NCBI GenBank assembly: GCA_964424105.1 | Contig: CAYRHJ010000016.1 | Coordinates: 85,795 to 149,794, forward strand | DNA length: 64,000 bases | Direction: 5' to 3' | Source: CAYRHJ01 sp964424105 | GTDB lineage: Bacteria; Planctomycetota; Phycisphaerae; UBA1845 | Shown: piece after piece, positions 17,307 to 27,300 of the stretch | Layout of the letters: each line of letters begins with the position of its first letter | Numbering within the stretch: the first letter of the stretch is position 1 | The notes under the pieces: model-generated | The model's input: the letters and a program-made list of their open reading frames with translations, nothing else | Database searches by the model: none | Told to the model about the DNA's origin: nothing | Position numbers and translations under genes: made by a program

Positions 17307-18121
17307 CAGATATGCTCCCGTAAAAAGAAATACCCCATCACTCGATGCTCATGAACCAACCACGGCCAAAGCGACAGCGAAATGACCCACACAAAGCCGC
17401 CATCCCCGCCTCCCGCGTGGCATTACGTATCCAACGAAGCGTCAGACTAACCGAACGAATCGCCCACTGTCAACACACAAATGCCCATCCCATACCGATT
17501 TGCGTGCCCTGCGGACCGCCCGCACGCCCCCCAACATCGGACATGGGTGTGATAACGCAGGGGGCCGAAAACGTGATTCAAGATGATGGGCCTTCGGCCC
17601 TTTCTATCGGAATCGCGGGCGGTCAAGACTGATAACCGGCGCAGCAGCGTCATCAGAACTCGGCAGGAATTTGCGACATCAACAAGATTTCCCACCCATT
17701 CCCTTTGCACTGTTCCCATGAAAAAACCCGCTGCATTTGATTGGGGACCGCTTTCGCCTTCAATCCAACCCCGCCTGGTCTTCGCGATTTGACGCGCCAA
17801 CAGACGCCATCGTAAACTACCAACCGAGAGCCTGGCCAATCTTCGCCAAGCGATTCGATCGTCAAAAACGGCACAATCGTTGCAATTGCCGAAGACCGCC
17901 CCAACCATACAGCCCTTTCTTTAATGCGTCAAAGGGCCTGAACTTGACCGTAAACGCCGGTGAACGTCGCCCCATTCCGTGAACGATCGAAGTCCAATCA
18001 AGCAATAGGCCAACGAATGTCATTGGCAAATCGCGCAAAAAAAAGCCCGCGAAGTTCGCGGGCATTGGAACATTCCAACTTGTTTTTGAAGCAAATTTAA
18101 GAGCTTCGATATTTCTGCGGT
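17307..18121. other. 815-bp intergenic region between two giant genes
   Basis: I see no convincing gene. The region contains the terminator of the upstream gene at 18045-18063 and a small GGGCC-TTC-GGCCC hairpin at 17588-17600 followed by TTTCT on the plus strand. The promoter of the 11745-17306 gene should lie here but no consensus stands out. Confidence 0.5.
18036..18063 (-). terminator. Rho-independent terminator of the 18122-23533 gene
   Basis: A perfect 9-bp stem (GCCCGCGAA with TTCGCGGGC, one-base loop as drawn, in practice a larger loop) spans 18045-18063. On the minus strand it is followed by a run of eight T. It lies 58 bp past the stop codon. Confidence 0.88.
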
Positions 18122-21100
18122 CTACGGATTGTCAAATCGCCTCTGTAGTGACGCAAAGTCGTAGTCGTCGATGTCGCCATCTCCGTCGGCATCAAGGCAC
18201 TGACACCCAACCTCGTACGCCGGCGGCGCCACCGGTCCGACAGGACCCGTCATGCAGTCGACGAAGAACTCCAAATCCACGAGATTGACCACCTGGTTTC
18301 CATCAGCATCGCTCGTCGCCAGACAGGCCACACAAACGCCCAGTTCTTCATCACAGAACGGTTCCCCTGCGGTCTGACAGGGATTTTCACCAGGGACGCA
18401 TCCCAGGGCTTCGTCACACGATTCAACCCCATCGCAAAACGCGAGGTTGTCACAAGCCTCGTCGTCAGGCAAATGTAGGCAGGCGTCAACTTTGCCGTCG
18501 CACGAATCGATCGTGCAATCAATAAAATCTTCGCACGGGTTCGGCTGACCATCGACGCAATTCCCATCGACACATCGTTCGCCAATCGTGCAGAAAACGC
18601 CGTCGTCGCAGGGCTCACCCGCGTTGACCGCCTCTGGTTCGCACGATCCTGAATCCTGATTGCACACGCCCACATTGCAATCATCGTCCAATGGCGAACA
18701 GTCGATGGCCACGCCCCTGCAATCACCGCCGACACATACATCCCCACTCGTGCACAGGTTCCCGTCACTGCACGCGCCGCCTTCATTGATATCCAAGGTC
18801 GCACAGTTGCCTGTGACCGGGTTGCACACCCCAACGGAACAGGTCGTGTTCAAATGGGAACACACGACGGCCGTTCCTGAACAGATGCCTGCTCCGCACG
18901 TGTCGTTTTCTGTACAGGGAACCCCGTCATTGCAGGGATCACTGTTATTGACGAACACGCAGATTCCCGCCGGACAGGTATTGTCCGTACACGAATTGCC
19001 GTCATTGCAGTCCGATGAATCCGAACATTTTTGACAATTAGGAATCGACGTACCCACGCATTGACCGGACACGCACCTATCGTTCGCCGTGCACAATATG
19101 CCGTCATCGCAGGCCCCGCCTTCATTGGCGGATAACTGGCGACATTCACCGGTGTTCGGGTCACAGGCACCCACGTTACACGCGTCATTCAAACCGCTAC
19201 AGTCAACGGCGTCACCTTCACACTCGCCGTTGCTGCATCGATCATTAACCGTGCACACATCGCCGTCGTCGCAGGCTCCGCCCTCGTTGGCGGGAACCTC
19301 CAGATCGCAATTCCCGTCAGCACCCTCGCCGTTGCATTCCAACACCGTGCAGGCATTTCCACTGTCCGGACAGGCCACCGGCGTGCCTTCGCACACGCCA
19401 GTCACACAGATGTCATCTGTGCAGGGGTCACCGTCACTGCAACTGTTCACGTCGTCCGCGACGAATTCACATCCCGTTTCCGATCGACAGACGTCATCCG
19501 TGCAGTCGTTTTCGTCGTTACACAAACTGTCATTGGGATCATGAACACAGCCATCAGTCAATTCGTCACACGAATCCACTGTGCAATCCACGCCGTCAGA
19601 ACAGGCGTTGTCCGATCCGCCGCCGCACGATCCGCTCGAACACGTTTCGCCCAGCGTGCAAAACAGTCCGTCGTCACAGGTTTCGCCTTCGTGGGCCGGC
19701 TGGCGTTCACACGCACCGGTCACAACGTTGCACACGCCCACGTTGCAAGCGTCATTCAGACCGGAGCAGTCGACAGATGAACCGCCGCAGACGCCCAACG
19801 AACACGAATCATTTTCGGTGCAAGCTTCGCCGTCGTCGCATTCTCCGCCTTCATTGACGGTTCGAGTATCACACGCCCCGGTCAATTCGTCGCAGAATCC
19901 TTCGTTGCATGCATCATCCAATGACGAACAGTCCACCAATTCGCCCTCGCACGCGCCTGATTGGCAAACATCGCCCGTTGTACAACTGGACAAGTCATCA
20001 CACTCCCCGCCCTCATTAGCCGGGGTCCGCTCGCACAGGCCGCTTGCCACGTTGCACGTGCCCACGTTGCAGGCGTCGTCCAAATCCGAACAGTCTACAT
20101 TACTACCTTGACACAGACCAGCCGAACAAACGTCGCTTTCCGTACAAGCCAGTCCATCATCACAGGGATCATTGTTGTCTGCGTAAATACATACGCCGGC
20201 TGGACATTCGTCATCCGTGCAAGGATTGCCGTCATCGCATTCAGACGCAACGGAACACTTCTGGCACCCCTCGACGGGCGTGCCCACGCATTGACCCGCG
20301 TTGCAGACATCATCCTGCGTACACAAAAGTCCGTCGTCACAACTCGACCCTTCATGGTCAGGCCTGGATCCACATGCGCCCGTGACAGGGTTGCACTCAC
20401 CGGTCGTACAGGGACCGTCAAACTCACTACAGTCCACCGGAGCCCCTTGGCATTCACCGCTCGTGCATTGATCAGTGGTAGTACACACATCTTCATCGTC
20501 GCAGTCCGCCCCTTCATTATCGGCCACGACCAAATCGCAATTTCCCGGCGCCCCGCTTGAATCACAGGCCGACCGTGTGCACGTATCGCCGTTGTCGGGA
20601 CATTGCACGGGCGTACCCACGCAGACGCCTCCCACACACGCGTCCTCCGTACAGGGATCGCCGTCGTCGCACCCATTCGCATCATTGGCCGTGAATTCAC
20701 ATCCCTCGCCGTCCACGCAGCGGTCGTCCGTACAGGCATTGTTATCGTCACACGATCCGTCATCCGGCACGTGTGAACATGCGTTGAGTTCTTCATCACA
20801 CGCGTCCGCCGTGCAGTCAATGCCGTCGCTACATTCGAAAGGCTTCCCCAGGCATGCGCCCTGCGTGCATTTCGTGGTCACTGTACAAAACAGACCATCG
20901 TCGCAGGGCACGCCTTCATTGCGCGGCAATGCCTCGCAAGAACCGGTCACCACGTTGCACTGACCGAGGTTGCAGAAATTGCTGACCGAGGAGCAGTCCT
21001 TGAGCGTACCGGCGCAGGTTCCGCCGCTACACGTGTCATTGATGGTACAGGGCCTGCCGTCGTCGCAGGGGTCGCTGTTCGTGAAAAAGGCGCATCCCCC

Positions 21101-23533
21101 GCCGATGCACGTCCCCGTGGTGCAGGGGTTGCCGTCGTCACAGTCCGCACTCACGCTGCATTTTTGACAACCCAAAATCTGCGTTCCCACGCACAGACCG
21201 CCGTTGCAACGATCATTGAACGTGCACAACAAGCCGTCGCTGCAAAAACCGCCCTCGTTGACGGGAATGGATTCACACGCACCTGTCACTGCATTGCAGA
21301 CGCCTTGGTTACATTGATTGGCCAATGCCGAACAATCGATATTGATACTCGTACAAACACCCGCATTGCATACGTCGTCCGTGCACTGATTCCCGTCGTC
21401 ACACGGTCCACCCTCGTTGTCCGGCAGAACCAGTGAACAATTGCCTTCCGTTCCCACTGGATCACAAGCCAACGCCGTGCATGGATCGCCGTCATCCGGA
21501 CATTCAACCGCCGCGGACTCGCAAGCACCGGCGACGCACGCATCGTTCGTACAAGGATCGCCGTCTGTGCAAGCGTTCAAATCATTCGGTGTATTCTCGC
21601 ACCCCACACCAGCCACGCATGCGTCATCCGTGCAGGGATTACTGTCGTCGCATATTCCGTCGTCCGGCGTGTTCACACAGGCATCGCCGCCCTCGTCACA
21701 CGAATCAGCCGTACAGGCAATTCCGTCGTCACACGTGTTCTCTTCGGATTGACAACTGCCGGCGATGCATTCTTCATTGATCGTACAAAACAGCCCATCA
21801 AGGCAGTCGGCATCCACCAGACACGCGACGCACTCGTCTCCAAATTCGTCGCAGAACGTGAACCCGGTCTCCGTACAGGCAGTCGTCCCCGGTTGACATA
21901 CGCCGTCCAGGCACGTCTCCAATCCATTGCAGAACTGACCGTCGTCGCAGCAGAACGCGCCACCGTCACAATCCACCTGTTCACAAGAACATCCTTCCGC
22001 GCCCACCGGACCCGCCACCGTCCCCGGACACAAATCATGGCAGTCGTCCACGCCGTCACCATCCGCATCACCCGCTCCCGCGGAACAAACGTGCAACGCC
22101 ACGCTGCCTAATTCGCCCGTCACAACCACACCGATCTCGTTGGCCAACACGACCGAAACCGCGGTCCCGGTGCCATTCGTAAACGAATCAAGAATCGAAA
22201 GGATTGTCGGACCATCGAGAATCCCCGCCAGCGCCTCAAAACGAAGCGTGGTGACGCGTACGCCCGCAGCGGGAACCACCACTGCATTTCCACCGGAAAA
22301 CGCCTGGAAAAACGCATCCCCATCATTGTCCGGCACACCATCGTTTGGACTGATATCTTCGTTAAGATTATGCGCGTCGGGAATAAATCCAGATTGAATC
22401 CATGGTGCAGCCCCGGACGCGGAACGTCCCAACAGCTTCAGCGCCGACGAGTCCCACGAGATGATGGCATCTATTCCGGATATAGCCTGATTCGTGGACA
22501 GACTCGTCCGGGCATTCAATCGCACCTCGAACACCTGTCCGACCTGCAAAAAATCGGCGACCGGTACCCATTCAAGGTCCACACAAGTTCGTTCGGGATT
22601 CGGCTCGTGCGAGCATCCCTCGCTTGGCGAACATGTGTCCAACGTGCACTGATTGTGGTCGTTACACAATCCGTCATTCGCTACATTGTCACAGGTTTGA
22701 CTGCCTTCGTTGCAGACATCTTCTGTGCAGGCAACACCGTCATCGCAGGCCCCAACGGCACTCGTACACACACCAGCCGTGCAGGTATCGCCCACAGTGC
22801 AAAACAGGCCGTCGTTACATCCGCCCCCTTCATTGACAGGTTGCGGCTCGCACAGCCCAGTCACGCCGTTACATTGACCAACGTTGCATTCATCATTCAG
22901 ACCACTGCAATCGACAGCCGTACCGCCACACGCGCCTTCCGCGCATGAATCGTTCTCCGTACACGAATCGCCGTCGTCGCAGGCATTCGTGTCATCGTTA
23001 TTAAATTCGCAACCCACGCCGGCCGTACACACGTCGTCCGTGCAGTCGTTACCATCGTCGCATGATCCGTCGTCAGGCGTATGGACGCATTCGTTCGCGT
23101 CACATGAATCGATCGTGCAGGCGATGCCGTCATCGCATGGATTGGGCGTCCCGCCTGAACAGATGCCTTCGCTGCATGTCTCTCCGACCGTACACAATTC
23201 GAGGTCGTCGCACGCGCCGCCTTCATTGATCGGCAGGGCTTCACACACACCCGCATTACAGACCCCTTCGTTGCAGAAATCGGTAAATGCCGAACAATCG
23301 ATCGGGCTACCCACGCAGATTCCGCCCCCGTCGCACGTGTCAATCCCCGTGCATGGATCTCCGTCGTCACAAGGATCGTCGGGGACACAGTCCCCCGGGC
23401 TGACGACCACCGCGTGCGGCATCAGTCTCAGTCCTGTTAATGACGAATGCACGAGACCCATAGCCCCGACTTCGCCCGAAGCAAACGCGACAATGAATGA
23501 AAAAAGTATGGCATTTGGCACGATTTGTGGCAT
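18122..23533 (-). CDS. Giant Cys-rich repeat protein with cohesin-like domain and dockerin-like C-terminus
   Basis: The 1803-aa protein begins at ATG 23533 (GGAG upstream) with a hydrophobic leader (PNAILFSFIVAFASGEVGAMG). Cys-rich repeats of the CDDGxxCTxxDxCxxGxC type occupy about 45-320. A cohesin-like domain at about 330-500 (EWVPVADFLQVGQVFEVRLN, IISWDSSALKLLG) is related to that in the 7451-11434 protein. DADGDGVDDCHDLCPG follows, then some 1,200 residues of Cys repeats, with about eleven DCSxLxDxCNxGxCN units overall. The end holds two EF-hand-like loops (DADGNQVVNLVDLEFFVDC and DADGDGDIDDYDFASL), so a dockerin-like tail. No anchor follows. Inferred role: secreted disulfide-rich scaffold. 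High similarity among units suggests growth by internal duplication. Confidence 0.8.
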   Translation of the reverse strand: MPQIVPNAILFSFIVAFASGEVGAMGLVHSSLTGLRLMPHAVVVSPGDCVPDDPCDDGDPCTGIDTCDGGGICVGSPIDCSAFTDFCNEGVCNAGVCEALPINEGGACDDLELCTVGETCSEGICSGGTPNPCDDGIACTIDSCDANECVHTPDDGSCDDGNDCTDDVCTAGVGCEFNNDDTNACDDGDSCTENDSCAEGACGGTAVDCSGLNDECNVGQCNGVTGLCEPQPVNEGGGCNDGLFCTVGDTCTAGVCTSAVGACDDGVACTEDVCNEGSQTCDNVANDGLCNDHNQCTLDTCSPSEGCSHEPNPERTCVDLEWVPVADFLQVGQVFEVRLNARTSLSTNQAISGIDAIISWDSSALKLLGRSASGAAPWIQSGFIPDAHNLNEDISPNDGVPDNDGDAFFQAFSGGNAVVVPAAGVRVTTLRFEALAGILDGPTILSILDSFTNGTGTAVSVVLANEIGVVVTGELGSVALHVCSAGAGDADGDGVDDCHDLCPGTVAGPVGAEGCSCEQVDCDGGAFCCDDGQFCNGLETCLDGVCQPGTTACTETGFTFCDEFGDECVACLVDADCLDGLFCTINEECIAGSCQSEENTCDDGIACTADSCDEGGDACVNTPDDGICDDSNPCTDDACVAGVGCENTPNDLNACTDGDPCTNDACVAGACESAAVECPDDGDPCTALACDPVGTEGNCSLVLPDNEGGPCDDGNQCTDDVCNAGVCTSINIDCSALANQCNQGVCNAVTGACESIPVNEGGFCSDGLLCTFNDRCNGGLCVGTQILGCQKCSVSADCDDGNPCTTGTCIGGGCAFFTNSDPCDDGRPCTINDTCSGGTCAGTLKDCSSVSNFCNLGQCNVVTGSCEALPRNEGVPCDDGLFCTVTTKCTQGACLGKPFECSDGIDCTADACDEELNACSHVPDDGSCDDNNACTDDRCVDGEGCEFTANDANGCDDGDPCTEDACVGGVCVGTPVQCPDNGDTCTRSACDSSGAPGNCDLVVADNEGADCDDEDVCTTTDQCTSGECQGAPVDCSEFDGPCTTGECNPVTGACGSRPDHEGSSCDDGLLCTQDDVCNAGQCVGTPVEGCQKCSVASECDDGNPCTDDECPAGVCIYADNNDPCDDGLACTESDVCSAGLCQGSNVDCSDLDDACNVGTCNVASGLCERTPANEGGECDDLSSCTTGDVCQSGACEGELVDCSSLDDACNEGFCDELTGACDTRTVNEGGECDDGEACTENDSCSLGVCGGSSVDCSGLNDACNVGVCNVVTGACERQPAHEGETCDDGLFCTLGETCSSGSCGGGSDNACSDGVDCTVDSCDELTDGCVHDPNDSLCNDENDCTDDVCRSETGCEFVADDVNSCSDGDPCTDDICVTGVCEGTPVACPDSGNACTVLECNGEGADGNCDLEVPANEGGACDDGDVCTVNDRCSNGECEGDAVDCSGLNDACNVGACDPNTGECRQLSANEGGACDDGILCTANDRCVSGQCVGTSIPNCQKCSDSSDCNDGNSCTDNTCPAGICVFVNNSDPCNDGVPCTENDTCGAGICSGTAVVCSHLNTTCSVGVCNPVTGNCATLDINEGGACSDGNLCTSGDVCVGGDCRGVAIDCSPLDDDCNVGVCNQDSGSCEPEAVNAGEPCDDGVFCTIGERCVDGNCVDGQPNPCEDFIDCTIDSCDGKVDACLHLPDDEACDNLAFCDGVESCDEALGCVPGENPCQTAGEPFCDEELGVCVACLATSDADGNQVVNLVDLEFFVDCMTGPVGPVAPPAYEVGCQCLDADGDGDIDDYDFASLQRRFDNP

Positions 23534-23556
23534 GTTCCGTTGACTCCGAATACCTG

Positions 23557-23584
23557 CAATTCAACTCGTTCAATTCAACTCGTT
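23557..23584 (-). repeat. Two perfect 14-bp direct repeats upstream of the 18122-23533 gene
   Basis: CAATTCAACTCGTT occurs twice back to back, 24 bp before the start codon on the minus strand. The position would fit a regulator binding site or the 5' untranslated leader; this is inference. Confidence 0.6.
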
Positions 23585-23677
23585 CCGACCGCTCTCGTTC
23601 AACACGCCGGCCAACCTACGGGAACGCGTTCGCCTCAAACGATTCCACGGAAAACCGGTCCCACTTGTATCAAGGAA

Positions 23678-23706
23678 TTTTCTCGCAATTTGATTTAGCG
23701 AGAAAA
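23678..23706. promoter_or_regulatory. Inverted repeat in the divergent giant-gene intergenic region
   Basis: TTTTCTCGC and GCGAGAAAA form a perfect 9-bp inverted repeat with an 11-nt AT-rich spacer, 145-173 bp upstream of the minus-strand start. It could be an operator; the T and A arms could also act as a weak terminator. Confidence 0.4.
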
Positions 23707-24195
23707 GAAATCAAGCCAGCGCAGCGCGACACCGCCATCACGATAACGGTCCGCGTGCAAACCTCGGTCCGAAAACCCATTCAATAATCCTGTTCCAACG
23801 CGTATTCACCCCCGCTGCGCCCGACCGCGCATACCTTCGGGCTTGATCCAAAAAGGCCATCTCCTCGGAAACGACGATGATTTTCCCGTCCCGCCCCCCG
23901 TCAGCAAGGTTTTAGCGCGCTGCGAACGTCGCTCCAAGCCGCGAACAACTGCGCATGGAACGACCGAACGATTCAGCGGCTCATCAGTGAATGAAAATTC
24001 CCCCCAGTTCTTTGGCACCCCCAACGGCTTATTTCCGATTTACCAATTCTCCAGACTGTAGGCACAGGTTTGGACCGATTCAAGCCGGAACAATCCCTAA
24101 CCCGTGCACATTCCTCAAAATAATCATTATGATTGGCGAATTCCAGTCAGCACCGCGTCAATTACTGGGCATTGTCGCTCGATCCAGTAGGCCCG

Positions 24196-24224
24196 TTCCC
24201 CAAACAAAACCAACGTCCTATAAT
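24196..24224 (+). promoter_or_regulatory. Candidate sigma-70-type promoter for the 24343-28236 gene
   Basis: A perfect TATAAT lies at 24219-24224, with TTCCCC 17 bp upstream as a poor -35. It would give a leader of about 110 nt. The -10 is convincing, the -35 is not. Confidence 0.5.
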
Positions 24225-24342
24225 GTGGCCGCGCGGTGAATTGGACGCTCCGTCGCTACCCGCCGATAAACAGGTGGTGCGGAACATGTAGCCTAGGGCT
24301 GCGAACGACCCAGATGGCGCGATACGAAATGGGAGGAACCTG

Positions 24343-27300
24343 ATGATGACGCAACAGTTCGTGGGGGCTGCCGTAACATGTTTTGCAGTATCGACTTGCG
24401 CCGCAACAACGAAAGCGGTGGACGTGTTCGTTACGGCCAACGCTAACATTTCCACGTTGGTGACCGCCAATGACACCAAACTGATTTGGACCGGCAATTT
24501 CACCGTTACCGTGGACGCCACGCCGACGTTTACCGTGTCTGGAATCAATGCCGGCGGTTTCACAGCCACGATTGACTTCACCGCCAACGATCGAAAAGTG
24601 CTGCTAAATAGCAGCAGCGGCAACGTCATATTCGACACCGCCGGCGGGGAAATCCGTGCCATCGGCGCGGGGGCCGGTGCTCAAACTGCCGGGTTTCTGG
24701 TCCCAGCCAACATTTCCGGCAAGATTATCGAAATCAATGCGACGATCGACGACGCCGACAACGCCAACCATTGGAGCATCGGAAACAACACGCTGCTGTT
24801 CAACGCGGCTTCGGCACAGGTGGGAACCGTGACCATCGGGTCCGACGGGGGCGTAGCCAAATTCGACGTGGACCAATCGGGCACGGCGCGGACCATCACG
24901 CCGACGGGCGATTTCACCATCGACTTGGCCAACAATCGCATTCTGACCATCACCAACGCCCTGAACGTCGGTGCGAACACGATTACCTTGGCAAGCGCCG
25001 CGTCGACCACCTCGATCGTCGCCAATGCGGGAATCAATCTCGACAATGCGAGTTCTATCCTGTCGGTCACGGGTTCCACAACTATCGATGATCTCGACGT
25101 CGCCGCCAGCGCGGGGCTGACCCTTTCGGACGGCGTGACGCTGACGCTGACCGACGCGGTGGTCATCGGCGCGAATACTTTAACCGTTACCACGGCCAGC
25201 GGCAGCAGCGTCGAAACGATTACTGCGACCGGAGGTTTGACGCTCAACAACGCCGCTTCCCGATTGCGCGTGACCGGTGACACAGCCAACACCACCGTAA
25301 TCTCGAAAGTCGACGTGGTCGGCGCGGATTTGACCACGGGTTTGATTGACGTGGATGAAAACCTTCAAATCACAACCTTAACGATCTCCCAGAACGCGAC
25401 GCTGGACATCGCCTCCGGAAAGACGCTCAGCGGCACGTGCACGTTGAATGCAGCCAAGACCCTGATCCTGAACAACACCGGCACGCTCGGCACGCTGAAC
25501 ACCACCACGGCTGCGGGCACCGTGCAATTCACCGGCGCCGGCACCGTCACAACCTTAACCAACAGTTTCGCCGGCACCACCTTGGATGTCGACGCCAACG
25601 CCACCGTCACGGCGCTGGCCATCAATGAAAACGTCACGATTGACGTCGCCAACACAAACACCTTGAACACGACAGCGACAGTCGCTGCCGCCAAAATTTT
25701 GACCACCGTCGGCGCGGGCACCATCACCACGGTGACGTTGAATGGCAACGCGGCGGAACTGAACGTCACGACGCTCAGCGGTGCGGTGAACACCCTGAAC
25801 GTCAACGTGGACGGCGGGATTCTGGACGCCGACGTTGCCTGCACCGTGAACGAGGTCAACATGACGTCCAACACGGGCAACTTGACCGTCCAAAACAGCG
25901 CCGTGACGATCACCTCCGCCAACGGGTTCAAAATCAACGACAACCAACTGACGGTTAGCGAAGGTAACGGCACCATCACGCTGGCGTCCATCGGTGGCAC
26001 GGGCGCGACGTTGGACATCAATGCCAGCACCGCTGTTTCGACGCTGAATGTCACGGACAGCGCCATCATCGACGTCAACACCGGCGCCACGCTGACCACC
26101 ACCGCCGTCGTTTCCGCAGCCAAGACAATGACTGTCAACAACACGGGCACCGTCACCACGGTGAATCTCGCGGGTAGTGCTGCGAAGCTGCTCATGTCAG
26201 CGGCCGGAACGGTCAACACCGTAAACGTCACGTCGAACGGCGGCATCGTGGACGTGGACGAGTCCTGCACGATTTCGACGATCGTTCAGTCGCCGGGCGT
26301 GGGCGACGCCACGCTGGACGTCGCCGGCAACAAGACGCGCACCGGAACGGTGGACATCAACGACAACCGGCTGACGTTGATCGGGACCGGCATCCCCGGA
26401 TCGATCAATATGGACACCGACGGCGGAATCCTTGACGTCGACGCCAACGCCTCGCCCACCGGCGTGACCATCAATGCCGACGTTACCATCGACGTGGCTG
26501 CATCGACCACCTTGACCGCGACCGTAAACATGGGATCGCGCACCTTGACGCTGCTGGGTTCGGGCAGCGTCTCGCGAATCGACGCGACCAACGGCACCCT
26601 TACCGCCAACGGATCCACAACCATCAGCGATTTGCGACTGACACTGGCCAACGGAGGCACCTTCAATTACGGCGGCAGCGGAAACTCCGCGGTGACGGCG
26701 CTGGGAAACAGCACCGTCGCGTTCGCCGGAACGTTCAACAAGACCGGTTCCGGATCGCTGACCCTGACCAACGGCGTCAATTCCTGGTTCAGTCGAGCCA
26801 ACGGCGTCGAAATCGATGTGACCGGCGGGGAATTGATCGTGGGCGCCGCCGGCAGCAACGATGATATCACGTTTGACACCGACGGTGACGAGATTCACGT
26901 TTCCAACGGGAGCACGTTGACCACGTTCGGCAGTTGGACGGCCGGCCAATCCGGCGGAAACGTCAACGTCGATGCCGTCCCCGGTTGCACGGTGAATCTG
27001 CGATCCGCCGGCGGTAATGAATCCATCACCGCGCTGACGGATAATGATTTCAAACTACTGGGTCAGGTCAACATCGATGGAAACAACGGCGATTACGCGC
27101 TGGCCGGCGCCTTTACCTTTCAATTCGGCGATGTGAACATCGCTGGCACGAATTCACTGATCAACAACGTCCCATCCTCGGCCATGCTATTCGCGCCCGG
27201 CGCCGTGATCGATCTGAATGGCAACGCCGTTTTGACCATCAACGGACAGTCCGCAGGCACCCCTATCACCCTTGCCACCAGTGACGGATCGGGCGACTTC

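Larger units (their letters stand above)
23534..24342. other. 809-bp divergent intergenic region
   Basis: The gap separates the start codons of the two divergent giant genes. It contains a 14-bp tandem repeat (23557-23584), a 9-bp inverted repeat (23678-23706) and a promoter-like TATAAT (24219-24224). No coding region is convincing. Confidence 0.6.

Noticed and set aside
18122..23533. CRISPR array suggested by periodic DNA repeats
   Set aside because: The periodicity is codon-based and lies in a single long reading frame encoding Cys repeats.
11745..23533. Cellulosome
   Set aside because: Cohesin-like and dockerin-like modules are present, but I see no glycoside hydrolase or carbohydrate-binding module, and planctomycete dockerin-like tails are common in unrelated exported proteins.
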